A stretch of 64,000 nucleotides of DNA, from positions 43,096 through 107,095 of the forward strand of contig MCFE01000269.1 of NCBI GenBank assembly GCA_002104905.1, given 5' to 3'. The notes under the pieces are model-generated. The model was not told the origin of the DNA. It was given only the letters and a program-made list of their open reading frames with translations, and ran no database searches. The stretch is from Basidiobolus meristosporus CBS 931.73 (lineage: Eukaryota > Basidiobolomycota > Basidiobolomycetes > Basidiobolales > Basidiobolaceae). Below, piece by piece: positions 25,069 to 37,200 of this stretch (the stretch's first letter is position 1; every line of letters begins with the position of its first letter). Both the position numbers and the translations under genes were made by a program.

Positions 25069-28000
25069 TTAGTCTAGTATTGAGAGCATCACCGTCGCCG
25101 ACACGAATTGGAATGCGAGCCACATCACTTCGTACAGATAGCGGGGTGAAAACACGGTCCATATGAATAGATGGGTTCGCAGAATGGTCACCGCTAGTGA
25201 GAGTGCGAACGAAGAAACCAGTTGGAAAGCACAGTGCGAGAAGAGTATCACCAAAACACTAGAGTGCTTGATGCTTCTATTGGTCTCCTGGCTCTTACCA
25301 ATGTCCATTCGATAACGAACCCCATCCAACGCGACAAAGATTCCGGCCATGCACCACCACAGTGGCCCAGCACAGGTGCTCAAAAATGTTAATAGCCCTA
25401 CTAGCACCATATTGTAGCTCTCCAAGCCGACATAAGAATTGCTCAGGTCCACTGAAGCAAGCGAATTCGAGTTTCCTAGCGCAAAGAAGGCCATCCGCCC
25501 TAAGGCCAACAGCACTAGGCCGTCCATCCAGAAATTTTCGAGGCCAACATTTCGGCTATACTTCGCTCTCCAGCAACGATACAGTGACAGCTGGAGGTAA
25601 AAGAGGAGATAGAGTGGCGCATTATGAGAGCGTGATAGCAGGATGAGCAGCAAAGACCAAGTAATCTGTATCATACGGGGATAAAACACTACGTCGATTT
25701 CACGTTAGTACTTCCACTTGAGTGGGTGATGGGCAAAAGATGATGTACCACGCGTAGAGTTTAGCAGCAAGGAAACTGGCCTTAGACGATAGAGCACACA
25801 CGAAACAAGAGTGATCAGCAATACTAGGAAGTATGCTATCCGCGCTAGGGAATTGGGACCCATGTCGGGTAGAAACGGGCTTATCTCTTTCAGTATAGTT
25901 GAGCATATTTCGGAGCTCTCGTTGACCCGGAGTTTGTACAAACCAACCGTAAGTGAGATGACCGAGATACTTATCAGGATGCATACTCGTACGCAGGAGT
26001 TGATAAAGCCAGCCTGAGGATCTTTCGTTCGCGAATAACGGGTCAAGACAAATTCCCGAATCGCCAGGATATTAAATGTAAGCAGTGTAGCTCCGAAGAG
26101 CGCCCACGATACCCCTTCGTAGTCCCTCGTCAGGTGATACCTCAGATCAATGTTTGCCGCGTACTTCTGACCTGGATTCGCAAAAAACGCCATTAGGAGT
26201 CGAGCGAGTGGTGGACGAACAATCTACCTCTACCCTACCAGTCTGATTCCAGAATCGAATCACCCGAATCAAGGCCATCTGGCACAGGGACAAGACCGGC
26301 AACATCTTCATGTTTGCCGTTGTGGAGCCGCTTGTAGCCAAGGCAAATAGGCTGATGCATTATATCAGTGCTTGGTTCGGAAAGATGCGACAACATTTGT
26401 TACCTTTTCAGCATTTGAAGAAGCCATATGGAGTTCAGCATGAAGTACCAAAACTGATGCTCCTCCTCCACAAAACTACTCGCGAACATGGTGGCTGCGT
26501 AAGCCACTACCATGGCTAATAAGAAGGCCTTCTCCACTGGCCACCCGGACTCTGTGTGCAATTTCATAAAGTGAACCTTAAATAGAGATATCTGAGGAAA
26601 CTTGATCCCCCAGATTTGAATCCCCACCACGAGTATGATGGGAATTGCCATGAATCCAAGCCCTGCGCACATCGAAAACAGGTCGTAATTGCTGAATATG
26701 GAGGAGAGCGACGAAGTAGCTACGTTGAGGAACTAAAGAACACAATTACCAAGCTGACTCCAGCCACATACGATGTGCTAGATTACCTCGTAATATGCAT
26801 CCAATGCACGCTGCTGATCAGGCAAAGTGGTCGAACTTCGGTGCTGGATCGTTGCTCGAGAATACAAGCATTCCAAGCGAGATTGTACATCGCCGTCACA
26901 CACTCCTGGCAAGGCATCGTAGATTCTGAATGACGGCCAAACGGACTGAAGGATCTTCTGGACTTGTTGTGCATTGATTTGCAGTAAGCGAAGAAGTTCA
27001 AGCGCTGATGGACCAGAAGTGGTATTAACGGGCGAATGTGGATGCTAATATGACTGAGGCTTACCACTAGCATCGTTGAAGAGGTCCGGGATCATTTTCC
27101 CTAAGCTATTTTTGGGAATAGGAACACCAAACAACATAGCCAGCGTAGGCACAAGGTCAACTTGATTGATGCGACGGTAGAATTGGAACGGCTCAGTTTC
27201 TACAGCGCTCGCTTCATCGTGCTGAAAATTGAGCTGTGGGCTCATAAACGCCATGGCCTGTGGAAGAGAATTAATCCAGTGGTCTCAAGTAAGCAGCAAG
27301 GGGCCGTACCGCCGATGTCTCGCCTGCTGAAGAGCCGCCGTGATTTCCCATCTAGAATTGGTCAACTGAGTTCCCTGTTGAATGGCATAGTTGATGTGGA
27401 AATGTCTACCTCATTCATGCCGTGATCACCACACAACACAAACAGAGTGCGCGTTGAAAATTTGGCGTCCATGTCAACGATCCCGGTATATATTCTCTTG
27501 ACAACCTCATCCATCTCCTGTTGTTTGAGAGCCATCAAAGGACTAAGCAGCAAATGGAAATAAGATATCTGCTGCGAGAAACCAATCCAATGAGCGGAAA
27601 TACCTCTCAGGGCCACTGGAATGCCCTATATGGTCTAAACCCAGGTAATGTAGAATGAGCGTATCCCATTCCGCACTCTCTAATTCGGGCCCCACATGTC
27701 TAGTAACATTTACATCAACCTCAACCGTATCCTGCACATCTCACAGCGTTACGTACAGCGTCTTGGCAGATGTTATCAAATGGACAACTTACCGAAACAA
27801 AGAAAGATGATGTCCCTTCACTTCGAGCGAACATCCCAGGGAAAAGTCTAATCCATGTATCATCGCCGTAAAAATGGATCTTCTTGTTTCTGGACACCTT
27901 TAGTTGAGCTAGCCAACTGTCTTGATTGGAAAGCGAAGAGCTGTCCGATTCGGCAATGTTGAACACGGCATCCAAGAAATTTGGGACGGTTCCTGAATCT

Positions 28001-28537
28001 CAGGGCTAAGTATTTTCGGCCGAGTGCGGTGAAGTATTAGACGATGGAAAGAAGTACCAGTAGTCAGCGCTTTTAATCGTGGGAGCGTAACTGTGGGTGC
28101 AGTTGCTATGGCTGTATAAGGCAATGCTTTACCCGCTCTTATTAGCCTGATTGTGTGGTTAAGGGTCAGGAGGCTTTATTCAGTCGGATCACTTCTATTC
28201 CATGGACTTACTCTTGGGTAAACTTCATTTGAGAGGCTTCTGAAAAAACAAAGTCACTAGAGGATCATCAATACATGTTCAGTCAACCAAGAGTACTCAG
28301 CTTTTCTCACCTGCGCAACGCATCTACCACCATGAACACAAGCTTGTCAAATTTAGGTTCAGGTAATATACCCGTTTCTTGTTGCCCATTGACTGTGAAC
28401 AGTGGAGGTAGATCATGAAGCTCGGTAAATCCGGTTAGACTCGCTTTAAAAGGAAAGAAACCTTGAATGAAAAAATAGAACCCAGTTGCGAGGATCGCGT
28501 AAAGCGTCACAAAAAATGGGAGCTTTTGAAGTAGCAT
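25069..28537 (-). CDS. GPI13: GPI ethanolamine phosphate transferase 3 (Gpi13/PIG-O)
   Basis: ER membrane enzyme that adds phosphoethanolamine to the third mannose of the GPI precursor, the group later linked to protein. The start at 28537 gives a signal-anchor (KLPFFVTLYAILATGFYFFI) and the luminal FDKLVFMVVDALRR motif of the alkaline-phosphatase superfamily, with the metal-binding Asp. Then come the TAPTVTLPRLKALTTG active-site Thr region, FYGDDTWIRLFPGMF, LILHYLGLDHIGHSSGP and LFVLCGDHGMNE, supplying further metal ligands. The C-terminal half (25069-26700) is a series of membrane helices. There are about 15 short exons and roughly 950 residues, as expected. It converges on SEC8 with 65 bases between stops. 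Confidence 0.92.
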
Positions 28538-28740
28538 GCTCCAACTGATTAAAGAGGCGCTTGCTTTCGAACCGATATTCTAGCATATCTCCGTCATTAA
28601 TAAATCGCATTCAGTAATTTGATCCCATCATAAACACATGTATTTATTGCTTTATTCATTTGGACGATTGAGGTGGTATTGGCTCTGACAAAGGAGAGTT
28701 TTATTTACGCAAAGTCGTTGTTGTATGCCCGCTCAAACAA

Positions 28741-29913
28741 TCATTGAGTCGAGTCCAACTCAACCATCTCTATTTGGGTCGATGCTAGGTCCGCCGGTGG
28801 CATTACACTGACCACCCAGTTGGGATCACTAAGTAGAGAGATGTCGTCTTTTTTCCACACCGGGATTTTCTACGTACGGCAAATGTTAACCATGGGTACA
28901 AAGCTGACAGAAATAAGCACTCTTCACCTTTCGAATGTTGATATATGGCTCTTCTCTGAATGTATACTCCTTAATCAGATATGATGTGTCGAAGGCATGA
29001 TATAACCTAGTGTCGTTGACACGGAAAAGAACATCATCCACACGAAGGAAAAAACGTTGAAGAATGAAGAATCCAGTAGGCATCACACGCTTCATTCCCT
29101 CAGTTAGAATTGGCGCAGGGAGAAGTATTGCATTTCTGTGAAGATCTTACTATTTTTATGCTCAGGATGGCACTCCCATTATCGGCCAGCTCATCCTCGT
29201 ATAGCACAATGTGGTCGTAAAACAGTATAGGCTCAGGGAGCTTCAATCTCTCGATATCGATGGTTTGGGTTGTGCTGTTAAATGGAAACTTGATTATTTG
29301 CTGTTCAGACAGCTACTCTGGAGAAGAATGGCAGTGGCCAAAACTCACACTAGGAGAACAAAGTGTCCCACGATAATCTGTAGTGTATGTCCAATCGTAG
29401 GGGTTGATAACACGCTTGACATCTTGTGTTTTGTCTCTTCAGAAAGAATCAGAATGCTGTCCTCCGCAACCAAATAATTCAGTTCAAGAAACCTTTTTTC
29501 CGCCCAATGCTTGGCGTATGAGACACTTATGCCTCCGGCACTTTCAGCCGAGTTTCCAACTCTCTTGAGGGCCTCAAAGGCTTCGAACGTGTAAGAGAAC
29601 CCCTTTGAATGCTCAAATCGCAAATAATTATTTCCGAACATCATTTCGGGTAAGGGTATTCCGAGAACGGCCGACATGCTGAATACATGAATAAAGTCAA
29701 CGGGATTGAAAACCAGCAATCGTTGTGACAAGGCAGAAAATGAGCTATGCTTTACCGAGAAATCTCAGCCGAGTCTGATATAGGTTGCTTTCGTGAAGTA
29801 ATGACCCAATCTGAAATCTTTATCCCATGAACATCTTCCTCTTCAATCAATTCAAAGGCAGGCCCATTGTTTGCCTTGAATGCAGAGTTTGTTGGAGCTG
29901 GCTCTGTTTCCAT
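28741..29913 (-). CDS. TIP41: TIP41-like regulator of PP2A-type phosphatases
   Basis: Cytosolic TIP41/TIPRL protein, which binds PP2A-family catalytic subunits and, in yeast, acts in TOR signalling with Tap42. The start at 29913 gives METEPAPTNSAFKANNG. The family core follows in order: GIKISDWVITSRKQPISDS, LGIPLPEMMFGNNYLRFEHS, the YDWTYTTDYRGTL-type segment (about 29365-29400), HIVLYEDELADNGSAILSIK (about 29165-29210), MPTGFFILQRFFLRVDDVLF and REEPYINI. It ends DPNWVVSVMPPADLASTQIE plus eight residues. Five or so exons, about 290 residues, normal length and intact. Confidence 0.92.
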
Positions 29914-30045
29914 TTCTTTCAAAGAAATATATGAATCGTACTAAAACAAGCAACTTGCAAATTATCTGGTATGGATTTTCAATATAGAGGATATCATGTG
30001 ACTTGTGGCTTGGTATTTTCTCAATCAATCTGATAGGCAGAACCC

Positions 30046-30065
30046 ATATATATATATATATATAT
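30046..30065. repeat. (TA)n microsatellite
   Basis: A pure AT dinucleotide run of about 20 bases in the gap between TIP41 and the next gene. Probably a simple repeat without function. Confidence 0.8.
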
Positions 30066-30172
30066 TTGCGAAGTTAATCAGTTAACACACATGGCATATA
30101 TTTTTTATATACATTCACAGTTGGATATTTTCAGGTACATTTCAAGACAAGACAAGACAATGTTGTGTTAAC

Positions 30173-31909
30173 TTAGACCACCACGAGCCAGGGATTACCA
30201 GTCAAGCCCAATATGCCACATGAAAATGCAGCAATCCCAAGGCCTGTCCAAGCAACATACGGGCCAAACTCACGGGTGTTGGGATTTTCAGTCGTACTAA
30301 GTACTGTTCCACCGATGACTGTAGCAAAGAGAACGTGAAGCAGGATACTTGGATAGCCGCCCATTTCCATAAGTCCCAGGAGTATTAATGCGATCGGCAT
30401 GGTCGAAGTGAAATGGTTTAGGTTGGTAACAGAGCGGCGTAGCTCCAGTAACGGTTGTTCTGGTCTATAAGACTCATAGCTTGATTTTTCACTTCTGTCA
30501 ATAACGGTGCTTTTGGATAACTCTGCCGAGCCATCACCAGAGAATGTGATGGTTCTCTTTCGGTTGAGCCAGGTTCGACGAGAGAGTACAATGAAGTGAA
30601 TGGCGATAATAGAGGCATAGAAAGTAGACAGCTGTGGATAACTTGGTACAACCCCGGCCGTGGGACCCTCAATCGCTTCGACAGGTGTGCTATGAGCTCC
30701 ATTCCCGCCTTGATTTGCTGGGTATGTGACGGTTGGTATGTTGTTTTTCAATTTATCAATCGATGTAGCGGCTTGATTCTTCAAATCCTCGGCCTTCTCG
30801 GTGACACTTACGACATTCTCAGAGCCTTTACGCCATTTGTCTTTGACATAATCATTAGCTTCATTCCAAGCAGATTGACCTTGATCTACAAAATCGTCAA
30901 CATATTGCTCCCCTTGATTTTTGTATTCCTCCGCAGTGTCCTTGACGTTGCCTGCTGTATCCTTCAGCTTATGTTTGGCTTCATCATAATATTCCTTGAA
31001 AGTATTTCGGACGTTCTCACCCTTCTTTGCTGCTTCATCCTTAAGCTCATCGGCGGATAGTTTGACATAGTTATTAACGTAATTGTAATAATTTTCTCCT
31101 TCGTTCTTCGCCCTGTCGTAATAATTCTGGGCCTTTCGGGATGCTTCTTGGGAGTCATCCGCCACTCTTGAACTCACAGACTCAGCATACTGGCCTGCTG
31201 CACCGGTGGCTCCATCCTTCCATTTCAGGGCATCATGAATGAACTGAGAAGCGCCCTGAGCAGCCTTGTATTTAGCATTCTCCCAAGCGTCACCAGCTTT
31301 TTCCGTTGCCTGTGAACCTAGTGACGTTGCACTAGAGTATATATCACCAGCTTTGTATTTTCCATCCTCGTATTGATCCTTGAGTCGATCGTAGTGATCA
31401 TTTACGTAGTTCTGGCCTTCTGCTACTTTATCATTGGCTTGTCTGTAACCATAGTAGGCGCCTTCTTTGGCTTCGTTAGCAACATGACTTGCTTCATTCT
31501 TTGCTTTTTTGTACATGTATTCGGCATCGTTTTTCCAGTTTTCGAATTTGTGATTCCCCTCATTTTTAATGGAATCGTATTGATAATTAGCCTCATTTTT
31601 CAAGTAATCGTATCCATGTCCAGCCCTGTCCTTCAGTTCATCGTACTGGTTCTTCGCACCATTGGCAGCCTCTTCCCATCCTGACTGGACAGCTTGAGCA
31701 GCATGCTTAGCTTTGTCTGAAGGGGTATCATGGTGAAACATCGAGTGTACTCTATCGGTAATATCGGCAAATCCGTTGTTAGGCATATCGTGGTAATGGA
31801 ATTCGAGAAACTGAGGGTTGTATCGATACTTGCCAAGGTTAAATACTTCGGCAGATCCGAGTCGTAATCCATGTAGCCAAAGTTGAGAAGCCATTAGGTG
31901 ATGAATCAT
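30173..31909 (-). CDS. LEA-like repeat protein fused to a C-terminal MAPEG-type membrane domain
   Basis: One uninterrupted frame of 578 codons. Residues of about 60-400 are highly hydrophilic 11-mer-like repeats rich in Ala, Lys, Glu, Asp and Tyr (for example KNEASHVANEAKEGAYYGYR and DSIKNEGNHKFENWKNDAEY), the pattern of group-3 LEA or apolipoprotein-like amphipathic helices. Residues of about 430-578 form four hydrophobic segments: LSTFYASIIAIHFIVLSRR, then the MAPEG-like ELRRSVTNLNHFTSTMPIAL, LLHVLFATVIGGTVL and YVAWTGLGIAAFSCGILGL. Family members with this fold include glutathione-dependent membrane enzymes, but activity here is unproven. The start is uncertain: 31909 is the first ATG, and MPNNGFADITDRV at 31786 is an alternative. 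The fusion could serve membrane protection during drying or cold; that is inference. Confidence 0.75.
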   Translation of the reverse strand: MIHHLMASQLWLHGLRLGSAEVFNLGKYRYNPQFLEFHYHDMPNNGFADITDRVHSMFHHDTPSDKAKHAAQAVQSGWEEAANGAKNQYDELKDRAGHGYDYLKNEANYQYDSIKNEGNHKFENWKNDAEYMYKKAKNEASHVANEAKEGAYYGYRQANDKVAEGQNYVNDHYDRLKDQYEDGKYKAGDIYSSATSLGSQATEKAGDAWENAKYKAAQGASQFIHDALKWKDGATGAAGQYAESVSSRVADDSQEASRKAQNYYDRAKNEGENYYNYVNNYVKLSADELKDEAAKKGENVRNTFKEYYDEAKHKLKDTAGNVKDTAEEYKNQGEQYVDDFVDQGQSAWNEANDYVKDKWRKGSENVVSVTEKAEDLKNQAATSIDKLKNNIPTVTYPANQGGNGAHSTPVEAIEGPTAGVVPSYPQLSTFYASIIAIHFIVLSRRTWLNRKRTITFSGDGSAELSKSTVIDRSEKSSYESYRPEQPLLELRRSVTNLNHFTSTMPIALILLGLMEMGGYPSILLHVLFATVIGGTVLSTTENPNTREFGPYVAWTGLGIAAFSCGILGLTGNPWLVVV

Positions 31910-32410
31910 TGCTACAAAGTCGTGACGTGTGGTTTAGCTTGATGAGATTTATGAAAAAAATGAGTACAGTCATTGAATGCGCCAAAGCTGACCAATGGCT
32001 TGCTGGATTTCGAGCATTCCTGAGCATGAGTTATGAATGACATACATAATTGCGTCGGTCATATCTGGAGTGAGATAGCCTGAATTTTGAGTTGGAGTCA
32101 ACTGACGTCAGAGCTTTTATGGTCTAGCTGAATATGCGATGAGAAAAGAGTGATGTGACCAACATTCAGCGATTTTCTTTATAATGTTAGGTGCGCGCAC
32201 TCCGAAATGCACAGAAGGTTTATGTCGCATGCAAGCGATAGTGCTTGGCAAGGGATCCAAATTCAATAGAAATCAAATGTTGTGATTCCTTAAGATTCCG
32301 TACTGCGGCGTGGGATTGAATTGGTAGATATTTTCTTGGCAGCATGCTCCTCATTAAATAAGCAATATATAAACGCTTTGATGTTTCCCTAATCAGTCAT
32401 CCAACTAACT
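31910..32410. promoter_or_regulatory. Divergent promoter region with TATA box
   Basis: Lies between two divergent genes. A clear TATA element (TATATAAA) at about 32366-32373 is 38 bases before the ATG of the BRI3-like gene, preceded by an AT-rich stretch. No gene was seen in the interval. Confidence 0.5.
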
Positions 32411-32899
32411 ATGTCTGCTAAGTCGAACGATAAAGAATCTCAGGAAGTCCAGGAAGCCCTGCTTTCTCACACTTCTCCCCCTTCCTACCAGCAAAGTACT
32501 TCTGCACAAATCAGTAACCAGCCAGGTCCTTCCCACTCGCTCTACCCTTCTCTTCCTGTGTCGCCACCGTTCAATGCTGCAAACGAGCAATACTCTTACC
32601 AAAGAGTAGAGAATTTCTCTACAATGCCACAGCCGGGATACCCACAGTATATCATCATTCAGGAGCCTAAGAATAACTCACCCTTCTACCCATTTAATGT
32701 TCCTGCTAATCCTATACCGCCTACAACTGATTTCCGCTTGGCTAGTCAACGCTGTGGTGCTGGCGGTGAACATCAATTCGACAAAGAGTATACACTCGGT
32801 GGAGTATTCCTTGCAGTATTCTTCTTTCCCTTAGGAATTCTCCCTTGTCTATGCATGACTGACAAGCGTTGTAAAAAATGTGGTGGTCGCTTTGATTAA
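32411..32899 (+). CDS. BRI3 (brain protein I3)-like small membrane protein
   Basis: Intronless 162-residue protein. The first 110 residues are Pro/Ser/Tyr/Gln-rich and disordered (PSYQQSTSAQ, PQPGYPQYIIIQEP), as in the proline-rich N-terminus of BRI3. The C-terminus has a cysteine/histidine segment (RCGAGGEHQFDKEYTLGG), one hydrophobic helix (VFLAVFFFPLGILPCLCM) and a terminal CKKCGGRFD. This C-H...FFPLG...C-C-KCG-F pattern matches BRI3, an endosomal/lysosomal membrane protein of unclear biochemical role in animals. Function in fungi is unknown. Confidence 0.75.
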   Translation: MSAKSNDKESQEVQEALLSHTSPPSYQQSTSAQISNQPGPSHSLYPSLPVSPPFNAANEQYSYQRVENFSTMPQPGYPQYIIIQEPKNNSPFYPFNVPANPIPPTTDFRLASQRCGAGGEHQFDKEYTLGGVFLAVFFFPLGILPCLCMTDKRCKKCGGRFD

Positions 32900-33171
32900 C
32901 TTTCTGAATCAAGCTACATATGTTCCCTATCACGCCTGAATATCCCTGGGAGATTGGCTACTGTACACTAGTACTTCAACCACTAAAGAGCCACCCTATA
33001 ATACACGGTACCTAATATATTTCGAACCAAATACCCCAATATGACTTCCCACCTGATATTAGTTATTGTTAGATAGTAATAAAGCCAATGATTTATTTAA
33101 TGTGCGTGACGATGACCCAAAACTTTGACTGCGCTAGATTGGCAATTATTGCTTTGAACACGTCGTTTGAC

Positions 33172-34121
33172 TTATGTTCTTACTTGTTTTAATGCGTTAG
33201 CGCAGCTGGAGATGGCATCACAGATATCCTTGATTAAGCGAGGATCACTTGTGTCCTCGAGGTATTTACGAAGTTGTTCCATTTTTTCCTGTAAAGTGGT
33301 TATCATGGGAGTATTACTTTGAGAAATTCCGACGATGGTGCTAGCTTCATGGTTTTGTGACTCCACTGGTTGCTATTCGAGTAAGAAACGATTAAGCAAC
33401 TAGATTATCATATTCCAGGTGTAATGAGCTCATATTTACCACAACAGGGGTGTGCTCCTGGACGCTAGCAACTGCTAGTCTGGCTAACAGGTTGTGCTTG
33501 AGTAATTTCCTCGGAATCGGAAGGGTTGGCTTTTTGGAGAGTTTCATTTTTCAAATCAGCATCTTCTTCCTTGATATAATTTCGCTGACAAATAACGCAA
33601 TAAAGGTGCTTCTCGCGCTTATTACGAATCAAGGGAACCTAGAGAAGCGTAAGAAGAGTTATTTCGGTTATTCCACTTGAGTTCTAAACTTTTGTCAATC
33701 GTGTCACGCTCATACCCCGTAACAAGTTTCATTTGGGCAGATATCATTCAGCATAGCCCAACCTTGCAGTAATTTTTCTCCAATTAGCTTCGAAGCAGTC
33801 TGAGATTGTGCTCTTTTCTTCTCGACCTCCTCGAGTTCGACTGTACTGTTTGTATTTTCGGGACTTTGTATAACGGGTTCTTGGGTTTGCTTTCTTTCGG
33901 GATCGTCACATAGGACACAAAATTGAATCTTTTTGTCTTTGGAGCGCATAAGGGGAACCGAACATGAAGGATTCGGGCAAACAGCGTCCATTAGAACCTA
34001 ACGGAACGGTTGATCAGCATTAGCAATATCGTTTCGGTGAGTTGAACTGGCAAGAGGGGATTACCCATCCTTTGAGTAAATAATTTCCAATGAGGTTAGC
34101 AGCGTGATCGGTTCTATCCAT
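33172..34121 (-). CDS. Tandem SSSCA1/ZNRD2-type zinc-ribbon protein
   Basis: Two copies of the Sjogren/scleroderma autoantigen 1 (UPF0148) domain are encoded in series. Domain 1 reads AANLIGNYLLKGWVLMDAVC followed by CxxxxC (CPNPSC), SVPLMRS and CVLC. Domain 2 reads ASKLIGEKLLQGWAMLNDIC, CPNETC, VPLIRN and CVIC. Each has the L-G-xLL-GWxM helix, then a CX4C...CX2C zinc ribbon. The frame-checked join between the GW and V-L-M-D of domain 1 uses an intron at about 34007-34064. A C-terminal helical segment (EKMEQLRKYLEDTSDPRLIK) follows. The start at 34121 (MDRTDHAANLIG) is favoured, though an upstream frame also exists. Role unknown; human ZNRD2 has been linked to tankyrase and mitotic functions. 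Confidence 0.75.
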
Positions 34122-34278
34122 GCTGTTATATTTGAGGAATACAACGTCGAAGATGGTATCTATGCTAGCTATTGCGGTTATGTCGGATATTCTTCTGTGA
34201 AGCACATCTTATTGTAAAACTGAATCGAGTTTTTTTTTATTTTTTAATATAGTTTTCATTGCCCGATTGTGTGATCAG

Positions 34279-37200
34279 TTATTGTAACTTCGGCTTAGTA
34301 GGATTAGCCTCTCGAATCAATCTGAGGAAAACTTCTTCAAGCGTGGTCTGTGATATTCCCCATGCTTGCACTAAACGCTCGTTCAAGCGTTTGGCATCTT
34401 CTTCCAAGTATCTAACAAATACAGGAATGTAGCTCATGCATTGCGAAGGAAATTGATATATAAGTGACCCAGCAGAGTCATCCTCAAGCTTAGCCCCAGG
34501 TACCATTTTGGCAACGACGTCTCGGACTTGGGCATTCTGTTCAGCACGAACGACCATAGATATCCGATAGCCAGTGCCAAATTTGTTTTTCAGTTGTGTT
34601 GAATTGCCTAGCGCGCTGTAATAAGCAAAGTTGTGAGAAATAGGGGCGGATTAGCTGGGTGTTGAGTACTTACCATAGGCGGCCAAGAGCCATAATAGCA
34701 ATACGGTCACCTAAAACATCAGCTTCTTCCATCGAGTGCGTCGTCTGGTAGAATATCGTTAGTATCTTGCTTTTACTAGCTACGGAAATGTATGTTCATA
34801 CAAGAATGATCACTCGATTTTCCTTGAATTGTTCAATAAATGACCACACATGACGCCTGTTGACGGGGTCCATTCCTAGTACAACGAGAGATTAGCGAGG
34901 GCAGTTTTGGTGAAGAAAAGTACTATTTACCAGTGGTCGGCTCATCCATGAAAACAATCTTAGGGTCGCCAAGAGTAGAGATAACCACGCTTAACCTACG
35001 CTTCATCCTGCAGAAATTTGAATACCACAATCTACGTTGGCATAAAGAACCACAGTAAAGACCAACCCTCCGCTGTAAGCCGCTGAGCATTTGTTTGCGA
35101 CCTTCCATAAGCGAACAGCCTCTAGTCTAGACTTGATCAATTCTGGGATTTCTTTGCGAGGAACACCTTTCAGACAGGCATATAGCTCGATGTGTTCAGC
35201 AGCGGTCAAATCGTCAAACAAGATATCATGCTGCTTGGCATTAGTTGTATATCACGCCACGCCTACAATATAACCGCTTTACCTGGGGACACACTCCTAG
35301 CATTCCTCGAATGATATCGATATCATCGGATCGAGTATAGCCGTAAAACCAAGCATCACCACTCGTGGCTGGCGTCAAGCCCGAGAGAATATTCATTGTA
35401 GTACTGAGTATGAATTTCCACGTTCAGCAACCACCAAAAGTCGATTTGGCATTGAAGATTAAATACCTTTTTCCTGCTCCATTTTGGCCCAATAATGCCA
35501 ACCTAACCATTGTCAATCGTGAGCGAAGAAATTCCGCATGCTCGTTGCAATGGGCTACTTACAGCTTTCCTTCTTCCAAGGTGAGGCAAAGGTCTCTGAC
35601 CGCAACCTTATCAAGCTTTGATTTCTTGAAGATCCTGTTCTTGTAGATTTTTCGAAGATTGACAATTCGGACGGCGGCGGGATATTCTAAAAAACCTGGA
35701 TAAATGTCACAGTCGCTTTTGGCTGCTCAGTACATGGGATACCTGTGTCATATGCAGTATCCCGTTCACGGTAGACATCATCATCCTCATTTTCGGGAGC
35801 CTGGACAAGTAGAGATAGCAGGTTATGTTCACACATCACACTCACGCGATGCCAAAATAGCACACTAACCAGCTTAAGCTGAGAATGATGTTTCTTGATG
35901 GACTGGATCCAGTTCCCAAGGTCATGACCAACCGAACTCCTTGGAATCCAGAACGAAGGCTTCAAGAAAAACCACGGAGGATAGCAGAAGCCAAACTCGT
36001 CAGGTACGATTTTGTCAAAATACCTAGAGTTGCAGAAAGTCAGTTATTGCATTACTAATCTTCAACAAGTGAAAACAAACCATGTGAGAAGGCCATAAAC
36101 ACCAATGTTCATGAGCAGCAGATACCACGACACTACTGGTGGCGGAACCAGTTCAAAGTTCCCTTGAAGGCCACTGACTGGTTGGTCAAACGCCTTGATA
36201 AATAAATCTTTCCAATGAAATCCTATAAGTGGCGTTAGAGAGCATTTTTGGGCTGACGCATACACGGATTTTACCAGGCCCGGGGATCACAGTGTCCGTC
36301 AATGCATTGAGGCTTCCTGCCGTGAGCAAAGATATATCAAGAATGATTTTGCCAAAATTGAAGAACGGGAAGAACATCAAAACTACAGCAAGGTATCATT
36401 AATGCACAGAGTCTGAATAGGTGACTGCAGCCGAAGATACCTAATCTTCCGGCAGGACTAGTCTTAGGGTCCCACCAAACATAGCCCACGAAGGAGCTGG
36501 AGAATACAAAGGATTCGAACAACAGCCCAATGACAAAGAAAAAGATCCCAATCAAAAGTAGCACCGTTAAGGAAAATAAGTGAACATATTGGCATCGAAT
36601 TCTCTGCTTAGCAAAAGGATATTTGCCACTCTTGTGCGACGGACTAGGGTTGTGATGAAAAATGCCGCCATCATCATCGCAAAGCCAAACAGGACAAAGG
36701 TAATCAACAGCACCTACTTAACGAGGTGAATCATTCACAGCTACCAATTCGCCAGCCCAATGCTGTTCTTACCCTAAAATCAGTTCCCTTGAATGTACTG
36801 AAGCCAAATGCGATTCCAAGCCCGCAAGTGAGAAGTGCACAGATTACCACCAATGCTAGATTCGATATGAGTAGACTAAACCAGTAGGCCTCACTCTATA
36901 GTAATTCAGCATTAGTCCGGTAAGCAACTGTTACACGCTGACCATGGGCTTACACTCATTCCCATCATAATCATGTTGTGCTTCAGCTTCTTCTCTTTCT
37001 CAGCAACGATCGTATTTAACACTGCTATGAAGATGATCATCTCAGTGCAGAAAAAGAAGACTGGCCCTAGTCGACTCACTACTTCGTCTCCGGCAATTGG
37101 GGATGGGACTTTGGGCCAGTCTTTCAGTTGAACATTCAGCAGTGGAGTGGTCGAGACCGTGGGGTCGTTGACAGAGGCAACTGATACTATGTTAGCAATG

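Noticed and set aside
30596-31684. Plus-strand hydrophobic frames (30596-31060, 31373-31684)
   Set aside because: They are antisense to Lys/Glu/Ala codons of the LEA-like repeats, which read as Phe/Leu/Ile on the other strand.
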